Shown here: in pieces, positions 11,449 through 23,500 of the stretch
How the letters are laid out: each line of letters starts with the position of its first letter
Numbering within the stretch: the first letter of the stretch is position 1
Assembly: GCA_024364735.1 (NCBI GenBank)
Contig: JAGFNQ010000968.1
Location: 170,743 to 234,742, forward strand
DNA length: 64,000 bases
Source: Boesenbergia rotunda
Taxonomy: Eukaryota; Streptophyta; Magnoliopsida; Zingiberales; Zingiberaceae
Reading direction: 5' to 3'
The notes under the pieces: generated by a model
Seen by the model: the letters and a program-made list of their open reading frames with translations, nothing else
The model's database searches: none
Told to the model about the DNA's origin: nothing
Made by a program: the position numbers and the translations under genes

Positions 11449-11751
11449 ATCTCTCCCTTTTTGATTATGACAACCCAGTTCAAAGTTAAGCCTAAACAAG
11501 TTTTAATAGGGAAATAAAATTACTTTTAAGCTCTCTCCCTTAATCAGTTATCTCCTCTAGATCATTTAACATTTGTGATTATAGAAGAGATAATACTTTT
11601 CAAAATAGACTTAGTCTTTTTAAAATATGATTAAAAAAGTTTAGAGACTATGTTAAGATTTCTTTTGAAAAAGCTATAAAAATACTTAGTTGACTTAAGC
11701 TTTTTGAAAGAATACTTTTGAAAATTTTACTTACATTTTGAAAAGCTTAAG
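11449..11751 (-). other. 3' noncoding remnant of element I
   Basis: AT-rich, with CTTTTGAAAA phrases like those next to the polypurine tracts of elements H, J and the composite. Cut off by element F at 11752. No gene. Confidence 0.5.
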
Positions 11752-12870
11752 TGTTGGGACCTTGACGTACGGCTAGAGGGGGGTGAATAGCCGTTCACCC
11801 ACTTCGATTGCCATTTTCTTCCTACATGTTGTTAGTGCGCAAGCGGAATAACAAATAACAAAACTAACAACTATGAAGATAAACCGATTTACGTGGTTTG
11901 GAGATAAGACTCCTACTCCACGGCTGTCCGTAAGGTGGACGATCCCGATCCGTCGATGGATGAGTACCCGGAAGACCACCGGCTAGCTCATGTAGCTCCT
12001 TATGGGTGGAGAAACCTCGCCACAACCCGCAACACTCTCCTGAGCACTTAGACTACTAATTGGCCTTTAACCAAAGCCAATTTCATCAACCGTTCCCAGC
12101 CAAACCGAGCTCTCTTAAATAGAGCTCTCAGCTGAAAATAGCCGTTACCAGTCGACTGGTCCATTCGAACGTTACAGCCCAACATTCGAATTCCATCCGA
12201 CACTAGTCGACTGCTCATAGGATCAGTCGACTGATCTTTCTGTGCACTTCATCAGTCGATTGTTCCAAGCACCAGTAGACTGGTCCAATCCCTAACCTAG
12301 GGTTTCCCTTCCCGAGTATAATTCTCTCAGCACTCGGACCCTCATGACTTAGCTGACCCTTCCAGCAACCTCGACCTATTGCCTTCAAGCCTTCTTCGAC
12401 TTTGGCTCTCGTCCCTCGGATGCATACGAACCCACAACTTATCCTCATGCCATCCTTCATGTATGCCTCGAAGTGCGCTTCCCTCGGTTCATCGTTCCTG
12501 CTTTGTCTCGCAGTCTCGACCAGCAGCCTCGACCGATTGCCTTCAAGCCTTCTTCGACTTTGGCTCTCGTCCCTCGGATGTATACGAACCCGCGGCTCGT
12601 TCTCATGCTATCCTTCGCGTATGCCTCGAAGTTCGCTTCCCTCGGCTCATCGTTCCTGCTTTGTCCACGGACCCTCGGATGCATACAAGCTCACGACTTG
12701 TCTCCTCATGTCATCCTTCACCGGACCCGAAGCCGTCCAGCTAAGCCTATGTGTATCCTGCAAATCAGCACACTCAAATACCCATATCAAATACAAGGGT
12801 GAACCTAACTTAAACCCTTTGCCCAAATATCAAAACACATGGTCACTCTGGACTATATATTGCCCCAACA
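11752..12870 (-). mobile_element. 3' LTR of element F
   Basis: Begins (minus strand) TGTTGGGGCAATATATAG and ends ...AAGGTCCCAACA. CAGTCGACTG-type palindromes lie at 12150-12290. CTCTATTTAAGAGAGC on the minus strand (about 12110-12127) is a TATA candidate. About 100 bp blocks with CTTCAAGCCTTCTTCGACTTTGGCT are repeated at 12379-12720, which explains the overlapping frames there. Directly followed by ATCTCCCCCATTTTGATG, the reversed polypurine tract. Confidence 0.8.
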
Positions 12871-14071
12871 ATCTCCCCCATTTTGATGTTTAGCAATACG
12901 TTTAAGTTAGGAAAAATAAATAGAAAATACAATGCTAACAACTATTTGGACTTACGTTGCCAAAGCTTTATCTTGGACTTATACTGCCAATGCGTATGCA
13001 ATGCAAATATGCATGGATCCTATCACATAGCATCCCCACACCTAATCTCCCAAAGAGTTAGGATTTTTACCAACCGAGCTTTTTAAAACCTCTCCAAGGC
13101 TCCCCCTACATTGGACTTACAAAGGCTTTTTAAGAACCTCTTCAAGGTTCCCCCTTTGCCAATAACCGAGCAACAATGCTCCCCCTTTACCTAAGCTCCC
13201 TCTTGACCTAGGATTTCTTGTAAAGGCGTGTTTGGTTTCCCACATAAACCCAACACTTCTCTCCCTTTGCCACACATCAAAAGGACTCCAACAATAGATC
13301 CTTTCACCTTTAACGATCATAAACAAAGTGTACTAACCCCCCATAAGATTATACAATTGTTTTACATCATTACAATACTTTTTGATTGCTGAAAAACAGT
13401 TTAAGCCTATATCAGTCGACTGCGACAGTTACCAGTCGACTACGATAGTTACGAGTCGACTGATCCCCATCAAAAAATCATACAGTAGCTAGTCTCTCTC
13501 CGACAGCACTGTTACCAGTCGACTGGTACCCAAAAATTGCATTTTTCAACATTTCTGACCCATTTTCAGAAATGCACCAAAAATTTCATAAATCTCCAAA
13601 AATTCTCAAATTTTGTGGAGAGGTTTGTGGTACCCGTGTCTACTTGGGAAAAATACATTCAAAAATGTATTTATCACCAATCCCAAGATTGACACAAAAC
13701 TCAAAACTATCTAAATGGTTCAATTGAACCTTAACCTAAAGTCCTAGTTTTGACCTCCTCTTGATGTCTCTGCCCATATCAAACCACAATGCATCCCTAG
13801 CATTGGTTTATATGACATCTATTCATCAAAAATCAAATTTCATGCAATATGACCTCCAATCCCATATTTTCATGCATGAAACTCACTTCCAATCTACCAA
13901 ATCCCTAGGATTAAGACTCAAATCTGTCTTAACAAATCCTTTGGCACACTCCATGGTCCATGTAGACTTCCGAGAGAAATCCTCCTGAGATCCATTGACC
14001 ATGGGTCCCATCTTGGCTCCTAGAGCTCCCCCTTGAGCTCTTAGCCTTAGCTACCTCCCTAGGTGACTCTT
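12871..14071 (-). other. 3' noncoding region of element F
   Basis: Between polypurine tract and gag end. Contains repeated GGCTCCCCCT/GGTTCCCCCT phrases (13080-13190) and three CAGTCGACTG-type palindromes at 13405-13525. No credible coding sequence; the frames at 13117 and 13761 lack recognisable domains. Confidence 0.5.
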
Positions 14072-17000
14072 CTACAAACACAAGACCACACCAGTGTACC
14101 TCCGGTGATCTTGGCCTACAAACTTAACCTTCTTAACCTTAGACACCTTGTCCTTGGTTAAGTTCTTCTTTTTCCCTTTAAATGGATTCCCCTTGCCATT
14201 CTTGGTCTTCCCCTTGCCATAGTCATATGACACCCTTGCATATAACTTCTCTATAGCATTGGAGAATTTAGATCGGTATCCTAGATCCGATCTATCATTG
14301 TAAGGGTTTTGGCTACCCAACACCATACCTAAACCCTTAGATCCAATAGTGAATCTATCTAGAATTTTCTCTAATCTATCAAGCTTTGCCCTCAAAGCTT
14401 GATTTTCCCTTTCTAGGTTCTCAAACCTAGAATCACCACGTCCACCTTGGACACTCCTAGACCTACCCACCTTCCTAGGCATATGTCTCCCCTTCATTGG
14501 ATTAATGCCTTGGTCCTTAGGTCTAAAGGTTCTAGGTTTATCATGATACATGTATTCCCTAGAATTTGACATACAATATTAACCCTATTTTTATCATGAT
14601 ATCTAAAACCAAAATATGCATAGGTAAACAATTTTCATTATTTCTACCACACATAGAGGAATTTGATGTTAGTGATATGAGAGAAGTGTCCTAAGGCAAT
14701 CGCCTTATGATTGTAATCATTTATTTTAATAAATGATAATTCACTATTTGAGTATACATGTTTGTGTATTTGATTGGGATCTTAAACTCATCTACTGAAT
14801 GTCCGCAATACAACTCACAACATAAGAGAATTTGTGATGGGATCACAACTAGTGATTATCTCTAAATGTGCAAATGTGAAGTATTGAAAATATCCCTAGT
14901 CGATGAATTGATAAAAACGGACACTATTAATTCTGTTGAGACTAGCATGGGTTATTCTGTAATCAGCTGATTCTCACTGGCTGGTGACATTGGGATGTCC
15001 GGAGATAAACATGGATGCTAGTTAAGGGAACTAGTTCATTGGAGTGACTAGCTGTAAAACTTCATATGGTAATCTATATAGATATGTCAATGAAGTTCTT
15101 ACTGCGGCTTAAGTGCGATGTTCCTTTGACTTGCGGTGTTCAAGTCATCTTGGTCATGGAGACTTATACTTTAACATCTTAAGCAAGCATCTCCTAGGAG
15201 GTGTGGACCCAGGATGATTGGGTATAAGCCGAAGTGCCCGAAGATGTTTGAGCAGCCTACAAAGGATTCACCACTCCTTGCGAGGAGATGTATACCCAGG
15301 CCTATCGTCGGATTGTTACTCAAAGCCTCTGGCCAGAGCATATCATGTTTAGAGTACGAGTCTCTTAAATACATGAGAGTAATTAGAAATCCAAAGGACG
15401 AGAAAGACATTACTTGGGCTAGGTGTGACGTAGTCAGCCTAGTGGGGACTGACACAAATAGACCGTGTCCTGAACCAAGTGGGTATAAGATGGTGAAAGG
15501 AATGGGGCACGATTCATTAGAGCTGCTGAAGGGTTTCGGAATTACTTCTGAGGTCAAACCGTTGATCTTTCGATTAATTGGGGATCATGATGTACTACTA
15601 GGTGCCACTCATGATCGTTCTATAATTAATGGGTTAATTATAGACGGCCAACATAAATCGAAAGCCTATTTAGTCACACGCACTACGAGTAATCCGAGGG
15701 ATTTAAAACGAGTTGAAAATTGGATTTTCCGATCAAGAGAAATAAGTCGAATCTGAGTTAATCAGAGGCGCAATGGAAGCTAAAATTGGCTAAGTCTTTT
15801 GAAGGCTTGTTGGGCGAATTAAATGAGTTTAATTTGCGATTGGTGGGGCTTGAAGTGGCCGGCCAAAGAGGGTGCCCACCCTCTTTGGTTTGGCCGGCCA
15901 CATTAAAGGGAGAAAACCATTTTATTTGGTTTAATTAATAAAATAGATCTAGCACGATTTATTTTATATGGATAAATAAATTTGTATAAAGAAATTTATA
16001 TAAATAAATTTATAAAAATTTATTCTTTTATGGAAGTTAAAATAATCCATGAATTGGTTTATTTTAATTTTATAAAATCAATTATGAATTGATTTTTCCA
16101 TAATAAGAAAGTTTATAAATTTCTTATAAAATTTATTCCATAATAAAAGAAGAGAAGGTATTTGTTTTATTATAAAGTTAGTTATAATAAAACTTGGCTT
16201 AAACGGAATAATTAATAAGAGAATTTATAGGATAAATTTCTTATGTAAAATTCCGTTAAAGAGGAGACTTAGCAAGGGAGAAGCAACTATATAAGGAACC
16301 AAAGGCAAGCCTTTAATTCCTAATTGATAATTGAGTTATCAAAAGATTAGAAGCTCTCTCTCTCTCTTATTCTCTTCTCTTCTCTTCTCTCTTCCCCATT
16401 AGGGCCGGCGCCCCTTAATAGGATTAGGGCCGGCTCCCCTTCATCCCACCTAGGGCCGGCGCCCCTAGCACACCCTAGGGTGGTTGCCGTGAGCTATCAA
16501 GAAGAAGGAGAAGCCAACCAAGAAGAAGAAGAAGCGGATCACATCTCCTTCCTTCTCGGAATTTAGATTCCGTTACTTTGGTGGTTAGTTTCCTATCTTT
16601 TCTCTTGTTCTTCTAGTTGTGCCTTTAGAGAATCTAGTAGTTCTCGTCGGCACAAAACTCGTGACTTTGCGAAGTCATCCCGAAGAGAACTCGGCGTGGA
16701 CGCGAATAGAGGCGGAGCTTCCAAGGGACGCTACGGTTGGATCTCGTCCCTTACTTCGAGTTACGAGAGGTATAATGTAAATTAGTTTACTTTTCCGCAA
16801 AGTTTTAATTTATGATCATGTCCACACATCATAAGATTGCATGCTAGATACGAGGTTAAAATAATTTAGGAAATTATTTTATGCTAATTCTTCCGCTGCA
16901 CGTAAAAATTTAAATTTTTACGAACCCGTATCCTTGTCAACATGCACCCGGTCCCAACATTTGAAACATGCTTAAAGTTAGGGATTACCTTCCTTACCCT

Positions 17001-17905
17001 TGTAGCTCCCCCTTGATGTGAGCTTTTCTTCTTCTCCTTCTTCTCCCACTTCCTCAAATGCTCCAACTTCTTGAATTCTCCTTTCCTTTAGCATTTGGTG
17101 TGATAGTATCCTAGCTCACCACTAGTGAAGCACCTAATGTGCATCTTCTTCTTTTCCCTATAACCCATGTTAGATTTCGAAGAGATTGACTTGGGTTTAG
17201 GATTTACCTCCTTTTTCTTACCTAATGGACACTTATCCTTGTAGTGTCCCTTTTGATTGCACCCAAAGCAAATTATGTGATCCTTTGACTTTGCTTGGTG
17301 GAGGTGGAAGCTTCTTCTTGCTCCAGTATTGAGGATGGTCTCTCCTCCCCCTCAATCCTTGAAGTGAAGACTTCTTCTTTCCCTTTTGATGAAGTGGATG
17401 ATTCTTCAATTTCTTGTGCCACTTCACTTGAGGAGATGGATGAATCTTTTTCTTCTTTCTCCTCCTCTTCAGATGTTGAGCTTCTTTCCTCATCCGATTG
17501 GTCCTTCTCCTCTTCTTGGAATATTAAGCTCATCTCCTTGGGCTCTTCTTCTTCTTCTACATGTGTAGGGTTTTCATGAAGCGCTATCATCTTGCTCCAT
17601 AGTTCATGCGCATTTTTATATTCACCTACACGGCTAATCACATCGTTAGGCAAAACATTAAGTAAAATTGATATTACCTTATCATTTGCCCTCGATTGTG
17701 TTTATTGCTCCTTATTCCAATATCGTGGTCGGAGCATTTTCCCATGTTTATCTTTTGGATCTTTAAATGGCTATTCTAGCGCGATCATGAAATTCCAATC
17801 CATGCCGAACCATGTTTTTATCCGCATTCTCCAATACATGAAACTCTCGCGGTCGTAGGGAGGTGGAATATTGATATCGTCCCCTAATCTTTCTTCAATC
17901 GCCAT
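14072..17905 (-). pseudogene. gag of element F, interrupted by solo LTR G
   Basis: Starts at 17905 with MAIEERLGDD, followed by the PPYDRESFMYW segment typical of Copia gag N-termini and a UBN2-like NAHELWSKMIALHE. An acidic Glu/Ser stretch leads to the zinc knuckle CFGCNQKGHYKDKC and a second, degraded CFTSGELGYYHTKC. The frame stops at the LTR G insertion (14667-16959) and resumes with a coiled-coil segment (ENLERENQALRAKLDRLEKI) and the GSKGLGMVLG motif shared with the composite gag. At least two in-frame stops lie in the first 60 codons (near 17770 and 17735). Gag would form the particle and bind RNA; this copy is dead. Confidence 0.75.
14667..16959 (+). mobile_element. Solo LTR G, 2.3 kb, target duplication TTTGA
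   Basis: Bounded by TGTTAG and CCAACA with exact 5 bp duplications TTTGA at 14662-14666 and 16960-16964. TATA candidate ACTATATAAGG near 16289; a (TC)n tract follows, then GGGCCGGCGCC-type palindromes (16400-16470). The 180-codon frame at 15214-15756 has no recognisable domain and lies in U3, so I do not call it a gene. It landed inside the gag of element F. Its relative in reverse is 22550-23391. Confidence 0.9.
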
Positions 17906-17957
17906 TTCCTCTAGCTTTTTGCTCTCTTGGTGGTTAGTCCGTAGATGAGCGAACCTT

Positions 17958-17969
17958 GCTCTGATACCA
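17958..17969 (-). other. Primer binding site of element F
   Basis: Reverse complement reads TGGTATCAGAGC, complementary to the 3' end of plant initiator Met-tRNA, two bases from the 5' LTR. Confidence 0.85.
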
Positions 17970-17971
17970 CT

Positions 17972-18345
17972 TGTTGGGACCTTGACGTACGACTAGAAGG
18001 GGGTGAATAGCCGTTCACCCACTTCGATCGCGGTTTTCTTCCTACACGTTGTTCATGAGCAAGCGGAATAACAAATAACAAAACTAACAACTAAGAAGAC
18101 AAACCAATTTACATGGTTCGGAGATATGACTCCTACTCCATGGCTGTCCATAAGGTGGACGATCCTGATCCGTCGGTGGATCCTAATCCGTCGGTGGATG
18201 AGTCCCCTGAAGACCTCCGGCTAGCTCGTGTAGCTCCTTGTGGGTGGAGAAATCTCACCACAACCCGCAACACTCTCCTGAGCACTTAGACTACTAATTG
18301 ACCTTTAACCAAAGCCAACTTCATCAACCTTTCCCAGCCAAACCG
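17972..18345 (-). mobile_element. Truncated 5' LTR of element F
   Basis: Matches 11752-12100 with scattered changes and a short internal duplication (GATCCTGATCCGTCGGTGGA-like, 18160-18200). Ends abruptly at CCAAACCG where element H begins. Confidence 0.85.
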
Positions 18346-19607
18346 TGTGGGATTGTTTAGAATCGATAGAGGGGGGTGAATATCGATAAAATCTTTTCGG
18401 TTTAAAAAGAGCAATTACGCAGCGGAAAAATTCAAATCAATGCTAACACTTTGATTTTTTACTTGGTTTGGAGTCTAGATCGGCTCCTACTCCAAGGCCC
18501 ACGGTCCTTGATCGTTTACGATGGACAATTCTATATTCCAAAAAAATAGTACAAAATGAAGTTCGAATACAGAAATTAATTATAACACTTAATTAACAAT
18601 TATACCGACGACCGGAGAAGATTCGTAGATCGAAGCCGCGGGTCATCATTGGTGCTTGAGACTTGAGTACGGAGTATTTGGAGCAGAGCGCTTGAAAGAA
18701 TTCGTTGGAAGCAATTGTGTTTGGAAGCCAGGGGTGAACCCCTATTTATACTGCATGCTTGGGCACCTGTGTTGAAGGGGGCACCTGACACGTGGCCTGT
18801 TCTACGTGAATCCTCATCCGCAGACTTAGCCAGCGCTTATCCCTTCAACTGGGGCACCTGAGCTGACTGGGGCGCCTGTATCAACACAGGCGCCTCATTT
18901 GCTGATGTGGAGGCTTGCTTCGAGACTGCTTGGAAATAGCCCTTCTTGGGCGCCTGTCACCATACAGGCACCTGTATGATCAGGCGCCTGACTCCATTCA
19001 GGCGCCTGGGAGCAGAAACCTTCAACCTTTGTTCCTGTAACCAGGGTTAGTTCCAAAACACAACAAATAATATATAAGTTAAGCTCAATTAACAACCTGA
19101 GCTGTCATGGTTCTGACTTTGGGCTTCAGAAATGGAACCCTATGTCGAACCGACGCCTAGTGTTCCCTCCTATGGGGAACGCATCCTCACCTACTCCTCT
19201 CTGGAGAGTTTACCTTTTTGCTAACCGGCTCTTCTGGTTAGACTTTTGCCGAATCCTTCGGATCAGGTCTTCGTGCCCAGTCCGCGAGCATGACTTATTG
19301 CCCAACCCTTGGTCAGGTCTTCGGTGCCCAGCTCTCGGCCATGACTTATCGCCCAATTCCTCGAATCAGGACTTCGTGCCCAGTCCGCGACTAGGACTTA
19401 TTGCCCAACCCTATGTCAGGACTTAGGTGCCTAGCCCTCGGCCATGACTTATTGCCCAACTCCTAGAATTAGGACTTCGTGCCTAGTGTACCTAGGACTT
19501 TTCCTGCACACTTGAATAACTTCGTTAGATCACAATAAAACCTTAACATATGAACCCTTTGCCATTATCAAAACACAAGTTCGATCTTGGTGCTTCCGGC
19601 ACCAATA
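18346..19607 (-). mobile_element. 3' LTR of element H
   Basis: Minus strand begins TATTGGTGCCGGAAGCACC; the canonical TG is TA, so the end has mutated. Right edge is followed by ATCTCCCTCTTTTTGAT, the reversed polypurine tract. CAGGCGCCTG palindromes sit at 18765-19015 and the minus-strand TATAAATAGG at about 18731-18741 lies just downstream of them. Tandem GGACTTCGTGCCCAGT-like phrases occupy 19250-19500. Confidence 0.85.
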
Positions 19608-21061
19608 ATCTCCCTCTTTTTGATTTATGGCAACCAGGTTCAAAAAGTTATGTTTAAATCATTTAAAGCATATATAACAAGCATGTTTATTCTAAGAAAA
19701 TCACTTTTTGAAAAATATTTACTAAGCTCCCCCTGAAATAGAAATTCTCCCCCTGAAGCTTTTAATGATATGCAGTTTTTCAAAAAGTCTAAGTGTTTAA
19801 ATTTTGACTAAGTGTTTTGCAAAACATTTGCATACTTACAAAGATTTTCCACTTAAAACATTAAAAAAAACTTTTTGTCAAAACATTTGCACTTAGAAAA
19901 ATTTTACTTTAGAAATGTTTTTCACTTAGAATAAATTTTGAAAAAACATTTACTTAAAAAAAAGTTTTGTGCACTTAGAAAAATTTAACTTAGACAATTT
20001 TGTACAGTTAGAAAAATTTGACTTAGAAAAATTTTGTACACGTAGAAAAAAAATAAAATAAAAATATTTTACTTAGAAACATTTGTGCATTTAGAAAAAT
20101 ATTTTAATTAGAAAAATTTGTGCCAAAAAAATTTACTTATAAAAGCTTATGCACTTAACAAATATTTCACTTAGAAATAATTTCACTTAGAAGGATTTTG
20201 TGCACTTGGAAAAATAATTTCACTTAGAAGGATTTTGTGCACTTGAAAAATTTTTACTTAGAAAAATATTGTTGTGCACTTAGAAAAAAATATTTTTGAA
20301 AAAAAATCTGCACTTAAAATATGATGCCTAAATGCCCTTCAAAATTTAACTTTACTTTTGGAGGGGAAAAAAATTTAACTTTACTTTTTGAAAAAAATGA
20401 AAAATTTGAAAATTTTTACTCTCTTTTTTCCTCTCTCCCCCTTTGCCATATATCAAAAAAAATTTGATAGAAGACCAATGGCAAATCAATTGCACTTGAA
20501 GTAAAGCCAGTTACATAAATTTAAATACGTATTGAACCAATTCTCTTGAACCCAAGCAACAAAAAGGATCAAACCAATTAAACTAAACTTGTTCGGGTCC
20601 TGTCTAACCCAGTTAGCTACTTACTAACTGTTATATAACAGTAATTTTCATTGGGGTTAGTCAAGTTAAGTGATCAGATCAAGTTAGATTTTCTAAGCTT
20701 AAACACTTAACTTGATTGCTGTTCAATTGTATTTATTGCCCCAACTACTCTAAATGCACTGACTTAAAGCATCTTGAGTCAAGGCATAGACCTAAGCATC
20801 TCAACCCAGTCTAGGTTATCAATCAAAGTGTCCTAAGGTGCTTGTGAGATGTTGGCTTCTAGATCTGTAGGTGCATGCAATTCTAGGGTTAAAGCCTAGG
20901 CTAAGTCCATTTGCGTAGAAAAACCCTAGTTTTGAAGGGGGTAAATTTTTGTAAAATCTAAGTTGAAAAACAATTTTAAAATTTCAAGACTTAATAAAAG
21001 AAATGATTTTCACAAAAAATTTGCAAATATAAAAGATTTTTGGGAAAAAATTAGACCAGTC
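19608..21061 (-). other. 3' noncoding region of element H
   Basis: From 19740 to 20330 a degenerate AT-rich array built on CACTTAGAAAAATTTT units. From 20460 to 20960 sequence that matches, in reverse, 29350-29790 of the composite (shared landmarks: CTAGAACTGCATGCACCTA-like, GTTAAGTG, AACTGTTATA). No gene. Confidence 0.65.
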
Positions 21062-22549
21062 CTATTCTACTAAGCACAACCCTAACTGCCTTCTTAGTAA
21101 GCTAAACATAGACTCAGGTAAGGGTTTGGTAAAGATGTCGGCTAAATTAGATTTTGCGTCCACATGCATAAGTGCAATTTCGCCCCTGGCTACATGATCC
21201 CTAATAAAATGATGTTTTACTTCAATGTGTTTGGTTCGGGAGTGATGAATTGGATTTTTAGTAAGATTTATTAAGCTTATGTTGTCGATGAACACTTTGG
21301 GTTGGGCATAGTCTAGCTGGAAATCCTTAAGAGTGTGCATGATCCATAAAAGTTGTGCTACATACTCTCCTAAGGCAACATATTCTGCTTCAGTTGTGGA
21401 TAAGGCTACGCAGTGTTACTTTCTACTACACCAGCTGACTAGACTGTGTCCTAATAATTGACAACATCCACTTGTACTCTTTCTATCTAGTTTGCAACCG
21501 GCATAGTCAGAATTAGAGTATCCTGATAATTCAAAATTGGAAGTCCTAGGATTCCAAATACCTATATTTAGGGTACCCTTAATGTACCTTAGGATTTTTT
21601 TTAGTGTTGCTAGGTGAGATTCCTTAGCACAGGTTTGATATCTAGTACACATTCCTACAGCGAACAAAATGTTAGGTCTACTAGCAGTTAAGTACAATAA
21701 GCTCCCAATCATACTTCTGTATAGCTTTAGGTCAACTGTTTTACTTTCAGGGTCATTATCTATTTTGACATTTGTGGTCATAGGAGTACTTAAGCTTTTA
21801 GAGTTTTCCATTTTGAATTTTTTAATTAATTCTTTTGCATATTTAGATTGATGAACATAGTTACCATCCCTGGTTTATTTTATTTGGAGACCTAAAAAAA
21901 AGTTTAGCTCACCCACCAAACTCATTTCAAATTCACTCTCCATAACTTTGACAAATTCTTTTAAAAAGTTAGAATTTGTTGACCCAAATATTATATCATC
22001 TACGTATATTTGAGCAATAAATATGTCTTTTTCTAAGGTTTTAACAAATAAGGTTGAATCAATTTGGCCTTGGTTAAATTTCTTAGAAATTAAGTAGGTT
22101 GATAATCTTTCGTACTAGGCCCTAGGTGCTTGTTTCAAACCGTAAAGGGCTTTCCTAAGTTTGAACACATATTCAGGTTTGTCTAAGTCCTCAAATCTTG
22201 GGGGTTGTCTTATGTATTCTTTCTCTTTTATGAACCCATTAAGAAAGGCAGACTTGACATCCATTTGATACAGTTTAAACCCTTTATGGGCTGCAAAAGC
22301 TAATAACATCCTAATTGATTCAAGTCTGTCTATAGGGGCATAGGTTTCATCATAATATAACCCTTCGACTTAACTAAACCCTTTAGCTATTAAGCGGGCT
22401 TTGTTTCTCACAATCTCCCCTTGGTTATTTAGCTTGTTTCTAAATACCCACTTAGTGTCTATAACAGACTTACCTCAGGTTTAGGTATTAAGTCCCCGAC
22501 TTGGTTTCTCTCAAATTGGGCTAGTTCTTCTTGCATTATGATAATCCAA
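21062..22549 (-). pseudogene. Copia pol fragment: reverse transcriptase and RNase H (element H)
   Basis: Minus-strand order from 22549: DETYAPIDRLESIRMLLAFA, then YQMDVKSAFLNG (the RT block with the first catalytic Asp), ALYGLKQAPRA, the YVDDIIFGS catalytic box near 21988-22014, then LSTPMT, YRSMIGSLLYLTASRP, the RNase H blocks SDYAGCKLDRKSTSG and STTEAEYVAL, and finally SRTKHIEVKHHFIRDHV with ADIFTKPLP before the stop at 21062. Isolated stops (after APRA, in the ELNFF region, and after WCSRK) make it non-functional. Lineage judged SIRE/Maximus from these motifs. Confidence 0.85.
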
Positions 22550-23391
22550 TGTTGGGACCGGGTGCATGTTGACATGGATGCGGGTTCGTAATTTTAAAAT
22601 TAATTACGTGCAGCGGAAGGTTTAGCATAAATAATTTCTCAAATTATTTAACCACACATCTAAGCATGCAATTTTATCTTGTGTAGACATGATCATATAT
22701 TTAAAATTTTGCAGAAACATAAACTAATTTACGTATTACCTCGCGTAACTCAAAGGAAGGGACGAGATCCAACCGTAAGCGTCCCTTGGAAGCTCCGCCT
22801 TTATTCGCGTCCACACCGAGTATCTTCGGGATGACTTCGCAAAGCCACGAGTTTCGTGTTCTTGAGAACTACTAGATTCTCCGAGAACGCGACAAGAAAA
22901 ACCAAGAGAGAAGTCGGAAGACTAACCACAAAAGGACGGCCGGAATCAAAATTCCGGCGAAGCAAAAGAAGAAGCTTGCGGCAAAAAGATCCTTACGGCA
23001 AACTCTAATTCCGGCAGCACCTTCTTCTGGCCAAGAGATGGTCGAAGCTTCCTTCTTCGGCAGCAGGTGGTGGTCGGCAGGGAAAGGGCAAGGGCGGTCG
23101 GCTGGTGCTCCTTCTTGGGGCTGGTTGGCGCACGGCAAGAAGGGGAGAAGAGAAGGAGAGAAAGAGAGAGAGAGAGCTTATGCCTTCATCACTTCGATTA
23201 TTTTTCAAGCCTTGCCTTGGGTCCTTTATATAGTGGCCTCTCAACCATCAAGCCTCTCAAATATGGAATAACTTATTCCATCATGCCAAGTTTGATTTTA
23301 TATCATGGTTAAAATCATATTTTAATTTATGATAAAAATCAATCAAGTCTCTTCTCTCCAATGGAATAAATTTCCTTATCATGGTAAATCA
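22550..23391 (-). mobile_element. Partial antisense LTR, family G (copy G2)
   Basis: Begins TGTTGGGACCGGGTGCATGT, the reverse of the end of solo LTR G, and matches G back to the ATGGAATAAATTT region, where the composite begins (23392). Minus-strand TATATAAAGGACCC near 23220-23233 is the TATA region. The other ~1.4 kb of the LTR and its host pol sequence do not reappear after 39139. Confidence 0.85.
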
Positions 23392-23500
23392 TGTTGGTGC
23401 TGAAAGCACCCAAGTCAAACCTGTGTTTTGATAATGGCAACAGGGTTCAAAAGTTATGTCTTACATGTTTTCTAACAAGTCACTCTAGTGTGCAGGAAAA

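Larger units (their letters stand above)
11752..18345 (-). mobile_element. Non-autonomous Copia-like element F (gag only), antisense
   Basis: It has a 3' LTR (11752-12870), a polypurine tract, a broken gag, a primer site and a truncated 5' LTR (17972-18345). Excluding the inserted solo LTR, the internal part is about 2.8 kb. I find no protease, integrase, RT or RNase H, so it would have needed a helper. Its 5' LTR is cut by element H at 18346 and the missing piece is not seen later in the window. Left flank is TTAAG; the right target copy is lost. Confidence 0.7.
18346..22549 (-). mobile_element. SIRE/Maximus-like Copia element H, 3' half, antisense
   Basis: 3' LTR, 3' noncoding region and the end of pol are present; the rest of pol, gag and the 5' LTR are missing because LTR G2 interrupts RT at 22550 and the sequence beyond is lost. 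The 3' noncoding region is recognisably the same as in the composite units (for example the AACTGTTATATAACAGT block near 20625 against 29630 and 36790), so H looks like a pol-bearing relative of that family. Confidence 0.75.

Noticed and set aside
15214..15756. 180-codon open frame in solo LTR G
   Set aside because: No recognisable domain, lies in U3 of an LTR bounded by a perfect target duplication, and its antisense also stays open for 128 codons; more likely chance than a gene.
22545..22549. Target duplication for LTR G2
   Set aside because: The right end of G2 is missing, so no second copy can be compared.
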